From the NCBI GenBank assembly GCA_013299115.1, contig JAAFKA010000030.1:1-54070 (forward strand): a DNA stretch of 54,070 bases, written 5' to 3'. Source of the DNA: Cytophagales bacterium. Its GTDB lineage: Bacteria; Bacteroidota; Bacteroidia; Cytophagales; Thermoflexibacteraceae. Positions 8,062 through 16,286 of this stretch are shown here, in pieces; within the stretch, counting starts at the first letter, position 1, and every line of letters starts with the position of its first letter. The notes beneath the pieces are model-generated. The model was not told the DNA's origin. It did no database searches and saw only the letters and a list, made by a program, of their open reading frames with translations. The translations under genes were made by a program, and so were the position numbers.

Positions 8062-8591
8062 TAATTTAACATAATATAAATTATATAACAATATTACCAT
8101 AACTTATTGACTATCAATTACTTATACTCTATTTAACATAAAAATAAAATATATAACGATACTTTACATAGAACTATGCAAAAACATAAACTATTGCTAA
8201 TCAATGAGTTATATAATTTTATAAATAAAAACATAGTTTTAACTTATTCATTATCAACAAGTTAGCTAAGTATAAACTTTATACGCTTAATGTACTTAAC
8301 ATAAATAAAAAAATAGCTTGTAACCTACTGAAAATCAATTAGTTGCAAGTTATTTTGAGTATTATTAATCCTATTTACTGTTTTTGAAAAAACCAATGCT
8401 AATTACTTGATTAGCAAACACTTACACTCCTACTTAACCTCTTATTAATCCTCTCTCCTACCTACCCAAAAAAACAGCTACCTACTTGCAACTTGCTTGC
8501 AAATAAATAGCTGTTTAAATTTAACATAATTAAAAGTTATGTAACTTTAAATTTATAAATAACTTTTCATTATCATTATTTGTGTGATAAA
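8062..8591. other. A+T-rich gene-free stretch before the ChrA gene
   Basis: About 530 bases with no plausible gene. It is very A+T-rich, with recurring short motifs of the type AACTTATT/ATCAATTAGTTG. A possible hairpin lies at 8472-8516 (AAACAGCTA ... TAGCTGTTT) around repeats of ACTTGC. It marks the right border of the RHS island and probably contains the promoter of the next gene, but I cannot place it. Confidence 0.4.
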
Positions 8592-9842
8592 ATGAGTTTT
8601 AAAATTATAACTAAAAACTTTTTTTGTTTAGCTTTGTTCGTTTTTTATTATGCTTTGCAAACTTTGCGTCATTTTATTTTCTTAAAAGACATTCTTTTAT
8701 TGGCTTTTACTGCCTTCGGAGGTCCGCAGGCACACATTGCCCTATTTCTAAAAATTTTAGTCAATAAACGGCGTTACTTAACCGAAGAAAAATTGTTGGA
8801 AATCAATGGGTTGTGCCAGATGTTGCCAGGCCCCTCTTCTACCCAAACCTTAATTGCCATTAGCTACCAACGAAGTGGTGTAGGTTTGGCATTGTTCACT
8901 TTGTTGATTTGGTTACTACCTGCTACTTGTGCTATGATTTTTTTGGCATTGAGTACCGAATTTATTTCGCCCAAATTTGCACGTTTTGTGCCTTACATGG
9001 CGGTAGGTTTTGTACTAACAGCGGCGGTACAGATTTTACCTAAAATAGTGAATACCAAAATGTCTTGGTTTCTGACCATCACAACAGCCATTGTTTCCTG
9101 TACCATTCGTTCTCCTTGGGAGTTGCCCTTTATTGTATTGCTTAGTGGTATTATTGCCTCTTTTAAGTTTTATAAACAAGAGAAAAAGCAAGTAGAAAAT
9201 TCTTTTGTCGATATTCGTTGGCGTTATTTTACGCTGTATGTAGTTATTTTTGTGGGCATAGCTGTTTTGGGTGGTATTACTATGTCGTTGCCAGTTCGTT
9301 TGTTTGAAAATTTTTATCGGAATGGCAGCCTTATTTTTGGTGGTGGGCAAGTATTAGTTCCTGTTTTATACACAGAATTCGTTGCTTTCAAACGATATCT
9401 TACAGCCCAAGAATTTGCATACGGTTTTGCTATGGTGCAGGCACTGCCAGGTCCTGTTTTTTCATTTAGTGCTTACATAGGTGCATTGTCCATGCGTGTA
9501 GATGGCATTTCAGGCAGTATTTTGGGTGGTTTCATTGCTGCTTTTGCCATTAACCTACCAGGTACTTTGCTCATTTTCTTTTTTATTCCTTTTTGGGAGT
9601 CTCTCAAAAAGTATAGGGCTGTACGTGCTTCTTTGGAAGGTATTAATGCGGCAGGGGCAGGTTTGGTTATTTCGGCTGCTTACTTGCTTTTTGTCCCTCT
9701 AAAAATTAATTTACTCAACTTGCAAACTATTGATTTTTTGCACCTGAGTATCATTATCATTACTTTTTTGCTTTTGAGATTTACCAGAGTCCCCCACCCT
9801 TTTGTAGTTATAGCAGGAATTTTGGCAGGTTTTTATCTCTAA
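8592..9842 (+). CDS. chrA: ChrA-family chromate/anion transporter
   Basis: An integral membrane protein of 416 residues with about ten hydrophobic segments. The two halves each carry the family signature: LAFTAFGGPQAHIALF...LPGPSSTQ in the first, and LIFGGGQVLVPVLYTEFV...ALPGPVFSFSAY in the second. This is the duplicated PF02417 arrangement of long-chain ChrA proteins, which extrude chromate or related anions across the inner membrane. I prefer the ATG at 8592 to the TTG four codons earlier; an internal start near FLKDILLLAF is also possible because the first 35 residues are longer than usual. It stands alone and converges on the minus-strand genes that follow. True substrate unknown. Confidence 0.85.
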   Translation: MSFKIITKNFFCLALFVFYYALQTLRHFIFLKDILLLAFTAFGGPQAHIALFLKILVNKRRYLTEEKLLEINGLCQMLPGPSSTQTLIAISYQRSGVGLALFTLLIWLLPATCAMIFLALSTEFISPKFARFVPYMAVGFVLTAAVQILPKIVNTKMSWFLTITTAIVSCTIRSPWELPFIVLLSGIIASFKFYKQEKKQVENSFVDIRWRYFTLYVVIFVGIAVLGGITMSLPVRLFENFYRNGSLIFGGGQVLVPVLYTEFVAFKRYLTAQEFAYGFAMVQALPGPVFSFSAYIGALSMRVDGISGSILGGFIAAFAINLPGTLLIFFFIPFWESLKKYRAVRASLEGINAAGAGLVISAAYLLFVPLKINLLNLQTIDFLHLSIIIITFLLLRFTRVPHPFVVIAGILAGFYL

Positions 9843-9846
9843 AAAC

Positions 9847-10527
9847 TTACAGATTTTGATAATGCTTATAGGCAATCTCTGCCAACACAAAATCTACTTC
9901 TTCGTCTATATCTATTGCCTCCTGGCGAGGAATTTCGAACAAAAAAGGTCTGTTTCCAATTCGATTGTGGCGTTGTTGCAAGGTTTCTTGGTTGAAAATA
10001 TACAAGCAAGAATTTTCCTCATAAATTGGTGGCAAATCTTGGGTGCGGAGCAAAATATTTGGGTTGTGATTGACTGCACGAGCTAAGGTGTCCCACAACC
10101 GAGTTTGCAACCTTGTAACAGAAAACAGCGAATCATAAATAGGATAATGTGCTAAGAAAAACTCAACAGCCTTGTTTACCGTAGCAGCCGAAAGCAAAGG
10201 ATTGGTGCTGTGGGTCTGCACATAAAAATCCGAAGGCACTTGTCGCACCACGTTGAGCAGCACGTCATTCATCGGAATAGCCCCGTCGCGCAGGTGTGCA
10301 GGTCTTTCCAAAAGCAAAACCGAAGGAAAATGCTGGCGAGCATAGTCAAAAATGGGTGGGCTGTCGGTATCTATCACCACTTGTTGGATATGCGGACAAG
10401 CCAACAAACTTGCCGTAACATAATGAAACAAAGGCTTGCCGTTGAAACTGCGGTAGTTTTTGCCTTTTACTCTTTCGCTGCTGTGTCGCATTGGCACAAT
10501 AGCCGTAATGGTGGGTTTTTCTCTCAT
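9847..10527 (-). CDS. acylneuraminate cytidylyltransferase family protein
   Basis: A 226-residue nucleotidyltransferase. The N-terminus ITAIVPMRHSSERVKGKNYR is the CTP-binding P-loop-like motif of the CMP-sialic acid synthetase family (IPARxxSxRxxxKN). QTHSTNPLLS and the later EIPRQEAIDIDEEVDF also match the family (IDI/IDxxxD metal-binding end). It probably activates a nonulosonic acid or related sugar with CTP for a surface polysaccharide, but no other sugar genes lie nearby, so the substrate is open. Its ATG overlaps the stop of the upstream ftsE-like gene (ATGA), so the two are coupled. Confidence 0.8.
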   Translation of the reverse strand: MREKPTITAIVPMRHSSERVKGKNYRSFNGKPLFHYVTASLLACPHIQQVVIDTDSPPIFDYARQHFPSVLLLERPAHLRDGAIPMNDVLLNVVRQVPSDFYVQTHSTNPLLSAATVNKAVEFFLAHYPIYDSLFSVTRLQTRLWDTLARAVNHNPNILLRTQDLPPIYEENSCLYIFNQETLQQRHNRIGNRPFLFEIPRQEAIDIDEEVDFVLAEIAYKHYQNL

Positions 10528-11216
10528 ATTTTTCGCAAAACTTGTTCTTTTGGTAAATCTTTTAACTCAAAATTGTCGCAATACAACACTCTGGCGGGGT
10601 GTTTTCTTAGGAAACCGTGGTTGTGTGTAGCCATAAGTACGGCAGTGCCGCCTTGATTGATTTTGACAAAAAGGTCTAATATTTCATTGGCAATCGTAGG
10701 GTCGAGGTTGCCTGTCGGTTCGTCTGCAAAAATAATTTCAGGGTCGTTGAGCAAAGCCCTTGCAATGGCAATTCGTTGTTGCTCGCCACCCGAAAGTTGG
10801 TGGGGCATCTTGTATTGAGCCGACTCCAAACCGACTTGCATCAGCACAAAGTGCATTCTTTTCAATATTTTTGCCTTGTTTTGCCAGCCTGTTGCTTGCA
10901 TCACAAAATAGAGGTTGTCGGCAATATTTCTATCTGTAAACAACTGAAAATCTTGGAAAACAATACCAACTTTGCGGCGAAGGTAGGGAATTTGACTGCG
11001 TTTGAGGTTTTGCAAGGCATAGCCTACCACTTCGCCTTGCCCCTCCACAAAAGGCAAATCGGCATACAAGGTACGCAGCAAAGAGGATTTGCCACTGCCC
11101 GTTTTGCCTATCAAATACACAAATTCGGCTTTGCTCACCTCAAAATTTACCTCACGCAACACTTGTTTGTCGCCCTGCCAAATACTTGTGCCTTGTAATT
11201 TCACTACGGTTTCCAT
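10524..11216 (-). CDS. ftsE: FtsE-like cell division ABC ATPase
   Basis: A 230-residue ABC ATPase. Walker A is GKTGSGKSS, the signature motif is LSGGEQQR, Walker B is [13 protein letters not shown], and the H-loop is ATHNH. Size and sequence fit FtsE, which with FtsX links division to peptidoglycan remodelling at the inner membrane; a LolD-like exporter ATPase is the alternative. I choose the ATG at 11216 (METVVKLQG) because the 30 residues upstream are not family-like and contain part of a dispersed repeat (AGAGTTTATGAATAAATT at 11253). No ftsX lies next to it, which is normal in this phylum. Its stop overlaps the start of the cytidylyltransferase gene. Confidence 0.8.
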   Translation of the reverse strand: METVVKLQGTSIWQGDKQVLREVNFEVSKAEFVYLIGKTGSGKSSLLRTLYADLPFVEGQGEVVGYALQNLKRSQIPYLRRKVGIVFQDFQLFTDRNIADNLYFVMQATGWQNKAKILKRMHFVLMQVGLESAQYKMPHQLSGGEQQRIAIARALLNDPEIIFADEPTGNLDPTIANEILDLFVKINQGGTAVLMATHNHGFLRKHPARVLYCDNFELKDLPKEQVLRKI

Positions 11217-11310
11217 ACCTTGCCAATTTAGTAGAATTGTTTGATATGCAATAGAGTTTATGAATAAATTTTTGTTGTAAGGCAAAACATCTTTAGCAAC
11301 TTGCAATTTT

Positions 11311-11913
11311 TTAGAAACTACTCATATATCGAATACCTTTAAAGACATATTGCGGGTCATGGGTAGAAACCAAACCAAAAAAAGGCATGGGCTTGCCTGT
11401 GTTGTGGCAATGAAAAGCATTAGGAAAGTCTTCCATATCGAGGTACTTGCCGTAGTTTTTTTTGCACCACTTGATACTAATCGGAAGAGAGGTATTGGGA
11501 TTATGGAGGTCGTCAATGGTTACGCCCAAGTCGTAGCAATGGTAACCCATAATTTGCAAAGCTCCCCATGAAGTAGCCAAGAGTCGCAGGTTGTCATTAG
11601 ATAAACCTTTTACTTGCGAGGCATGGACAGTGCTGTATTTACTCAGGTCGCCTTTGCGAAGTTGTTTCAATTTTTCATACACCGCAGGTTCAAAACGACT
11701 TTGTGCAGGTTTTCTACCTGAACATTCTAAGACTATCAGTGCCATAATGTATTCATAAGGTACATTTTCTGCCCTACAAATTTGTTTGACTTCACTACCA
11801 TAATTCATTTCTGCCTTCAAAACAGCCCCTGTATTAGTGTCTATCCACAGTAATTTGAACAACACAAAAAGCAAAATTCCAATAATCAAAATATAAATAG
11901 CATTTTTGAACAT
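11311..11913 (-). CDS. membrane-anchored lysozyme/muramidase-like protein
   Basis: A 200-residue protein with one N-terminal membrane anchor (about residues 5-24) and an extracytoplasmic lysozyme-like domain. IMALIVLECSGRKPAQSRFE places a Glu at the usual catalytic position, and TSWGALQIMGYHCYDLG matches the SWGLxQIMG motif of N-acetylmuramidases and transglycosylases. It probably cleaves peptidoglycan glycan strands in the periplasm. It lies between the ftsE-like gene and aroC, all on the minus strand, but the gaps (94 and 31 bases) do not force one operon. The family is clear at the fold level; exact bond specificity is not. Confidence 0.65.
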   Translation of the reverse strand: MFKNAIYILIIGILLFVLFKLLWIDTNTGAVLKAEMNYGSEVKQICRAENVPYEYIMALIVLECSGRKPAQSRFEPAVYEKLKQLRKGDLSKYSTVHASQVKGLSNDNLRLLATSWGALQIMGYHCYDLGVTIDDLHNPNTSLPISIKWCKKNYGKYLDMEDFPNAFHCHNTGKPMPFFGLVSTHDPQYVFKGIRYMSSF

Positions 11914-11944
11914 GATAAAAAGTAATTTTGAATGTTGAATAATG

Positions 11945-13030
11945 CTAAAGATTATGAGTTAATTTTGACAATTTGTTTCGCAAATAAAAATCTGCTAATA
12001 CCAAAGCAGCCATAGCCTCTACTATGGGTACGGCACGTGGCACTACACAAGGGTCGTGACGACCTTTTGCTGTAACCTGTACTTCGTTTCCTTCAGTGTC
12101 TATGCTGGGTTGGTCTTGCATAATGGTAGCCACTGGTTTAAAAGCCACTCGAAAATAAATGTCCTCGCCATTTGAAATACCTCCTTGTATGCCCCCAGAG
12201 TGGTTAGTTTTTGTTTTAACTTGTTGATTTTCAGTGTAAAAAATATCGTTATGTTCAGAGCCAAGCATCTCTACACCTGCGAAGCCACTACCATATTCGA
12301 AACCTTTGGCAGCATTGATACTCAACATAGCTTTGCCTAATTCGGCGTGCAGTTTATCAAAAACAGGCTCACCCAAGCCCACAGGTACAGTTTTGATGAC
12401 ACAACTTATCACACCACCAATGGTATCTCTATTTTTACGAGTTTGGTCTATCAGCGTTATCATCTGTTCAGCAGTGGCAGAGTCAGGACAACGAACTATG
12501 TTATAGTTTGTTTGCGACAAATCTAATTCTTGATAAGATTTTGACAGACGTAAATTGCCTACCTGCGACACGTAAGCCTCCACAGTGATACCTTCCAAAG
12601 TCAAAAGTTGTTTGGCAATAGCTCCTGCTGCTACTCTGGCGGCGGTTTCTCTTGCCGAGCTTCTCCCGCCCCCTCTGTAATCACGATGTCCGTATTTTGC
12701 CTGATAGGTATAATCTGCATGAGAAGGTCTAAAATTTTGGGCAAGGTGCGAATAATCTTTGCTCCGTTGGTCTTCGTTTCGGATAAGCAACATGATAGGT
12801 GTACCTTGCGTTTTGCCATCAAACACCCCTGAAAGTATTTCTACTTCGTCTGCCTCTTGGCGTTGGGTAGTGATGCGTGATTGACCAGGCTTTCTACGAG
12901 CTAACTCTGCCTGAATAGCCATTAAGTCTATTTCCAATCCCGCAGGACAACCATCTATGATAACCCCAATAGCTGCCCCATGCGACTCGCCAAAGGTAGT
13001 AATGCGAAAAAGTTTGCCGTAAGTGTTCAA
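11945..13030 (-). CDS. aroC: chorismate synthase
   Basis: Converts EPSP to chorismate, the last step of the shikimate pathway, using reduced FMN. The 361-residue length is standard. Family motifs are [14 protein letters not shown] at the N-terminus, [20 protein letters not shown] in the middle (residues about 103-122) with [16 protein letters not shown] behind it, and [13 protein letters not shown] towards the end. The ATG start gives the usual MNTYGK beginning. It is not next to other aro genes. Confidence 0.97.
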   Translation of the reverse strand: MNTYGKLFRITTFGESHGAAIGVIIDGCPAGLEIDLMAIQAELARRKPGQSRITTQRQEADEVEILSGVFDGKTQGTPIMLLIRNEDQRSKDYSHLAQNFRPSHADYTYQAKYGHRDYRGGGRSSARETAARVAAGAIAKQLLTLEGITVEAYVSQVGNLRLSKSYQELDLSQTNYNIVRCPDSATAEQMITLIDQTRKNRDTIGGVISCVIKTVPVGLGEPVFDKLHAELGKAMLSINAAKGFEYGSGFAGVEMLGSEHNDIFYTENQQVKTKTNHSGGIQGGISNGEDIYFRVAFKPVATIMQDQPSIDTEGNEVQVTAKGRHDPCVVPRAVPIVEAMAALVLADFYLRNKLSKLTHNL

Positions 13031-13160
13031 AATAATAAATAATAGGAGTAAATCTTATACAATTTTACAACTATGAGTTTTGCTTTTATAGTTTTTAGGG
13101 TACTTACTATATGCAATGCTCTGATGAGTCGCCAAGATAACAGAATTTCTCCAAAATATT

Positions 13161-13375
13161 AGAGTTTATAAATAATTTGTGTCGAAAATACATACAATGT
13201 TTTTAAAGTACTCGAAAACCAATAAATTGAATAGATTAAAGCCTATACTATAGTAGAGGTTATTACGATTTGTACCGTACCCTTCAGGGTGCAAGGTCAA
13301 TTAGCTGAAAATCAACAAGTTAATTTTCTATACAAAAATTATCGTAATAACCTATAGTAATTATTCATAAACACC
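13161..13375. mobile_element. degenerate MITE (AGAGTTTAT family) carrying a nested second MITE
   Basis: The left end AGAGTTTATAAATAATTT (13161) and the right end AATTATTCATAAACACC (13359-13375) match the ends of the clean copy at 50533-50623. ATT flanks both ends (13158-13160 and 13376-13378), the same 3-base duplication as at that copy. A different element (13258-13352) lies inside. This largely explains the 470-base gene-free gap between aroC and the gene at 13500. Confidence 0.55.
13258..13352 (+). mobile_element. MITE with GGTTATTACGAT ends, copy 1
   Basis: A 95-base element with perfect 12-base inverted ends (GGTTATTACGAT ... ATCGTAATAACC). TATAGTA occurs at 13249-13255 and 13353-13359, possibly a target duplication. 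The interior has a small palindrome ACCCTTCAGGGT and the block GGTCAATTAGCTGAAAATCA. A second copy lies at 36930-37037 in opposite orientation. There is no coding capacity. Confidence 0.65.
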
Positions 13376-13499
13376 ATTTATTTTTTAGAATTTTTTTATA
13401 TTTTTTGTAACTTTTTGTTCACAAATTTTGTATATACTTAACAATTTAGTAACATTGAGTAAGCATAACATAATATTAAATTCATAACACCTTATAGCA

Positions 13500-14087
13500 A
13501 TGGAAACTTTGAGAAAAATCTTTGGGATATTGTTTCTCTTTTTGGGTTGGGCATTAAGTTGCTTTGCTCAACCACAAGCAAGTCATTGGGGTTTTGTACA
13601 GTTACAAAATCAACAAACTATTACAGGGACTTTGCTGTTTGATTTTGAACAAGAACTATTGACTGTAATCACGACTGACACCACTACGAAAGAAGAACAA
13701 ACTCAACAGTTTGCTTTTGCTGTATTGCAACAAATAGCTTGTTATGATGAAACAAAGAAAATACATCGTCAATTTGTCTATCTGCAACATAACTTGTACG
13801 AAGTTATTTTGTCAGGTGAATTGTCTTTGTTAAGAAAATATACAGCCAATCTAAGACATAGTAACCAAGAAAGTGGGGTGAATTATTTTGTTTATCTTAC
13901 TTCACAAGATTATTTACTGCCAACGAACAAAATAAAAAAGAAGTTTGAACAAGTTTTCACAGATAATTCGCCGTTTGTGCGCCATTTGGCAAAGATTAAA
14001 CAATATAACCTCGATGACATGAAGCATTTGGCTTCATTGATAAGGTATCATAATCAGTGCTGTGCAAAAAATTTGGCTAAAAATTAA
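13500..14087 (+). CDS. exported hypothetical protein
   Basis: A 195-residue protein with an N-terminal signal peptide (hydrophobic FGILFLFLGWALSCFAQ, probable cleavage after AQ at about residue 23). The mature part is Q- and T-rich and mainly beta in character early on, then helical. I recognise no family. It is probably periplasmic or surface-exposed. It converges on the Bat operon and shares a bidirectional terminator (14111-14151) with it. The leader upstream is A+T-rich and follows the MITE cluster. Confidence 0.7.
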   Translation: METLRKIFGILFLFLGWALSCFAQPQASHWGFVQLQNQQTITGTLLFDFEQELLTVITTDTTTKEEQTQQFAFAVLQQIACYDETKKIHRQFVYLQHNLYEVILSGELSLLRKYTANLRHSNQESGVNYFVYLTSQDYLLPTNKIKKKFEQVFTDNSPFVRHLAKIKQYNLDDMKHLASLIRYHNQCCAKNLAKN

Positions 14088-14110
14088 ACATAAAAGCACA
14101 AAATTGGGAT

Positions 14111-14151
14111 TGTGTCAAAAAAATGTTTATGACTGACATTTTTTTGACACA
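14111..14151. terminator. bidirectional terminator hairpin
   Basis: TGTGTCAAAAAAATGT and its exact reverse complement (14136-14151) are separated by 9 bases between two convergent genes. The A/T tracts within the arms give a U-tract on either strand. Confidence 0.7.
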
Positions 14152-14170
14152 GCCAACAAAGCTAAAAGCC

Positions 14171-15202
14171 TTAATCTTCCAACGCATTGGTAATAAAACT
14201 ACCTCTTAAAGCCAGCCAAATCAAAAAGAAAATGATACCCCAAGTAAGGTAAATGTGGTAAAAATCTTTGGTATCTCTAAAACGGTTTTCTTTGATTTCT
14301 GCCTTTTCGTAGTTGTTTATTCGGTCAAAAATGGCTTGCAAGGTGGCGTTGTCCGTCGCCCTAAAATATTGCCCTTCGCCTATTTTGGCTATTTCTCGCA
14401 GCGTGGTTTCGTCCATACTGTTGTCCACATAGCGGGGTCTGCCAAACATATCTGTTCCGTAAGGTACTTTGCCTTGCTGCCCTACGCCAATGGTATAAAT
14501 TTTTACGCCGTAGGCAAAAGCTAATTTGGCTGCTGCCAAGGGGTCTATATTCCCTGCATTGCTTTCCCCATCACTGAGCAAAATAATTACTTTCGATTTG
14601 GTTTCCGATTCACGCATGCGGTTGGTCGCAACGGCTAAGGCACTGCCTATGGCTGTTCCTCTGTTTTGAATCATGTCAAAATTAATTTCGTTGATGTAGC
14701 CTTTTAGCAATTCGTAGTCTGTAGTCAAAGGGGCTAAGGAATAGGCATCGCCAGAAAAAACCACAATCCCGATTCTATCCTGAAAACGACCTTTCACAAA
14801 GTTGCGGGCTACTTCTTTGGCAGCCATCAATCGGTTGGGCTGAAAATCTTGGAGTTGCATAGACTCTGAAATATCCATTGCCAGCATAATGTCTATACCT
14901 TCTGAAAACTGCTCAACCTGCTCGTTGGTCTGTTGAGGTCGGGCTAAGGCAATGATGAGCATAGTAGCCAATAGGGTCATCATGGCACTTGGTATGTGCC
15001 GCAACCACGCCATAGGGTCGTCTTTTGCTTCTGCTTCTGTTAGGGCTATTTCCAATTTTTGGCGACTGCTGAAATGGAGCAACCACCTGACTGCATAAAA
15101 CAAAGGGAGCAAAAGCAAAACGTAGAGATAAAACGGATTTTCCCACGTATAACTTGCAAAAGTTGGGGGCAAAAACCATTTCCAATGTAGCCAATCAAAC
15201 AT
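14171..15202 (-). CDS. batA: BatA-like VWA-domain membrane protein
   Basis: A 343-residue protein: N-terminal membrane segments (about 25-45 and 70-88), a von Willebrand A domain, and a C-terminal membrane segment (about 318-335). The MIDAS motif is MDISESMQ (DxSxS, about residue 110), followed by SGDAYSLAPLTTD and LLSDGESNAGN. These are typical of BatA from the Bacteroides aerotolerance operon, where VWA proteins form an inner-membrane complex with a MoxR ATPase; the exact job is unsettled. It overlaps the upstream gene by 8 bases. The usual batB and later genes are not present downstream, since the next gene is convergent. Confidence 0.85.
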   Translation of the reverse strand: MFDWLHWKWFLPPTFASYTWENPFYLYVLLLLPLFYAVRWLLHFSSRQKLEIALTEAEAKDDPMAWLRHIPSAMMTLLATMLIIALARPQQTNEQVEQFSEGIDIMLAMDISESMQLQDFQPNRLMAAKEVARNFVKGRFQDRIGIVVFSGDAYSLAPLTTDYELLKGYINEINFDMIQNRGTAIGSALAVATNRMRESETKSKVIILLSDGESNAGNIDPLAAAKLAFAYGVKIYTIGVGQQGKVPYGTDMFGRPRYVDNSMDETTLREIAKIGEGQYFRATDNATLQAIFDRINNYEKAEIKENRFRDTKDFYHIYLTWGIIFFLIWLALRGSFITNALED

Positions 15203-16112
15203 TTTGCACCTCCTTCATTTTTGTTTCGTACATGGTTTGGGCATAATTTTTTAAGACTACCAACGAATTATAAGTTGTTTCATTAATTTGGTTGCCATAA
15301 ATAGCCCTGTCTATGTTTTTCAAGGACTCATTTAATGGTTTATCAGGCACAATATCGGCTATTTCTTTGGAGGTATAACTCGTAAAAGGCACGTCAAGCA
15401 CACCCTCCAAATAATTTTTCCAAAGGCTCAAACCATGTTCGGTGTTGGTAACTTCTTGGTATTTGAGCAAAGACTTGTCAAAATCTGCTACAAACCGTTG
15501 GTATTGTTTTTTCATACGACTCAACCTATAACTTTTGCGAATACGCCCACCAAAGATAATGAAAAGCACCAAAACCACTACGCCTATTGCCACCAAAGCC
15601 CCTGCCCAATACCAATAATTGAATTGATTTTGCACATTTTGCAGTTGCGTATTGTCTATAATAACCAAACTGTCGGGCATATTCACCAGCAAAGGCTTGA
15701 CTGTTAGCTTGGCGGGTGCAGTCCAGACGATGGTTGTATCTTTTTCGTTCAGAATATAAGCTGGCAGCGTAAGACTCAATGTCGTGTCGGTTTCAAAAGA
15801 AGTTAGCTCGTAAATTACGCTGTCTGTACTCAAACTTAAGGTTTTGGTCGGGAAAAAGGTCTTAGACAAAAACTCAAAAGGTGCGAAATTGTAGGTAGAA
15901 TCAGGAAAAAAGACCTCTTGTTCAGGTGCGTGTTTCCAAACCACTACCAACTGAACAGGCTCGCCGACCTTAATAGAAGGTTTGAGAAACTGAATGACAG
16001 GTAAATTTTTATAATAAGTTGGTTTTCTCTTTTGGTTATCAACCTGCTGGGCATAGCCCGACAAGCTGTTGAAAAGCAACAAAAAAATGATAATTTTGTG
16101 TATTATTTGCAT
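15195..16112 (-). CDS. BatD/DUF4381-like membrane protein of Bat operon
   Basis: A 305-residue protein with signal peptide (to about residue 21, ending GYAQ), an extracytoplasmic beta-rich domain (PSIKVGEPVQLVVVW, as in BatD-type domains), one membrane segment (about 168-190) and a cytoplasmic helical tail. In Bacteroidota an unnamed gene of this design usually lies just before batA, and the 8-base overlap with batA here supports joint translation. The partner moxR and DUF58 genes are not in the window. Specific function unknown. Confidence 0.65.
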   Translation of the reverse strand: MQIIHKIIIFLLLFNSLSGYAQQVDNQKRKPTYYKNLPVIQFLKPSIKVGEPVQLVVVWKHAPEQEVFFPDSTYNFAPFEFLSKTFFPTKTLSLSTDSVIYELTSFETDTTLSLTLPAYILNEKDTTIVWTAPAKLTVKPLLVNMPDSLVIIDNTQLQNVQNQFNYWYWAGALVAIGVVVLVLFIIFGGRIRKSYRLSRMKKQYQRFVADFDKSLLKYQEVTNTEHGLSLWKNYLEGVLDVPFTSYTSKEIADIVPDKPLNESLKNIDRAIYGNQINETTYNSLVVLKNYAQTMYETKMKEVQNV

Positions 16113-16286
16113 ACTTTACTCTTTGAACAAACTTTGCTTAATTTTCAGCACACAAATTTAGTTAAGTAGTTGTAATTTCTTGTTGGTTGGTTGCAATTAT
16201 TTTCAAAAACTTATATTTTAGCCAAATAATTGGTAAGTTTATATAGTCGTATAAACATTTTCTCCTTTACAGTATTTTTCAATCCA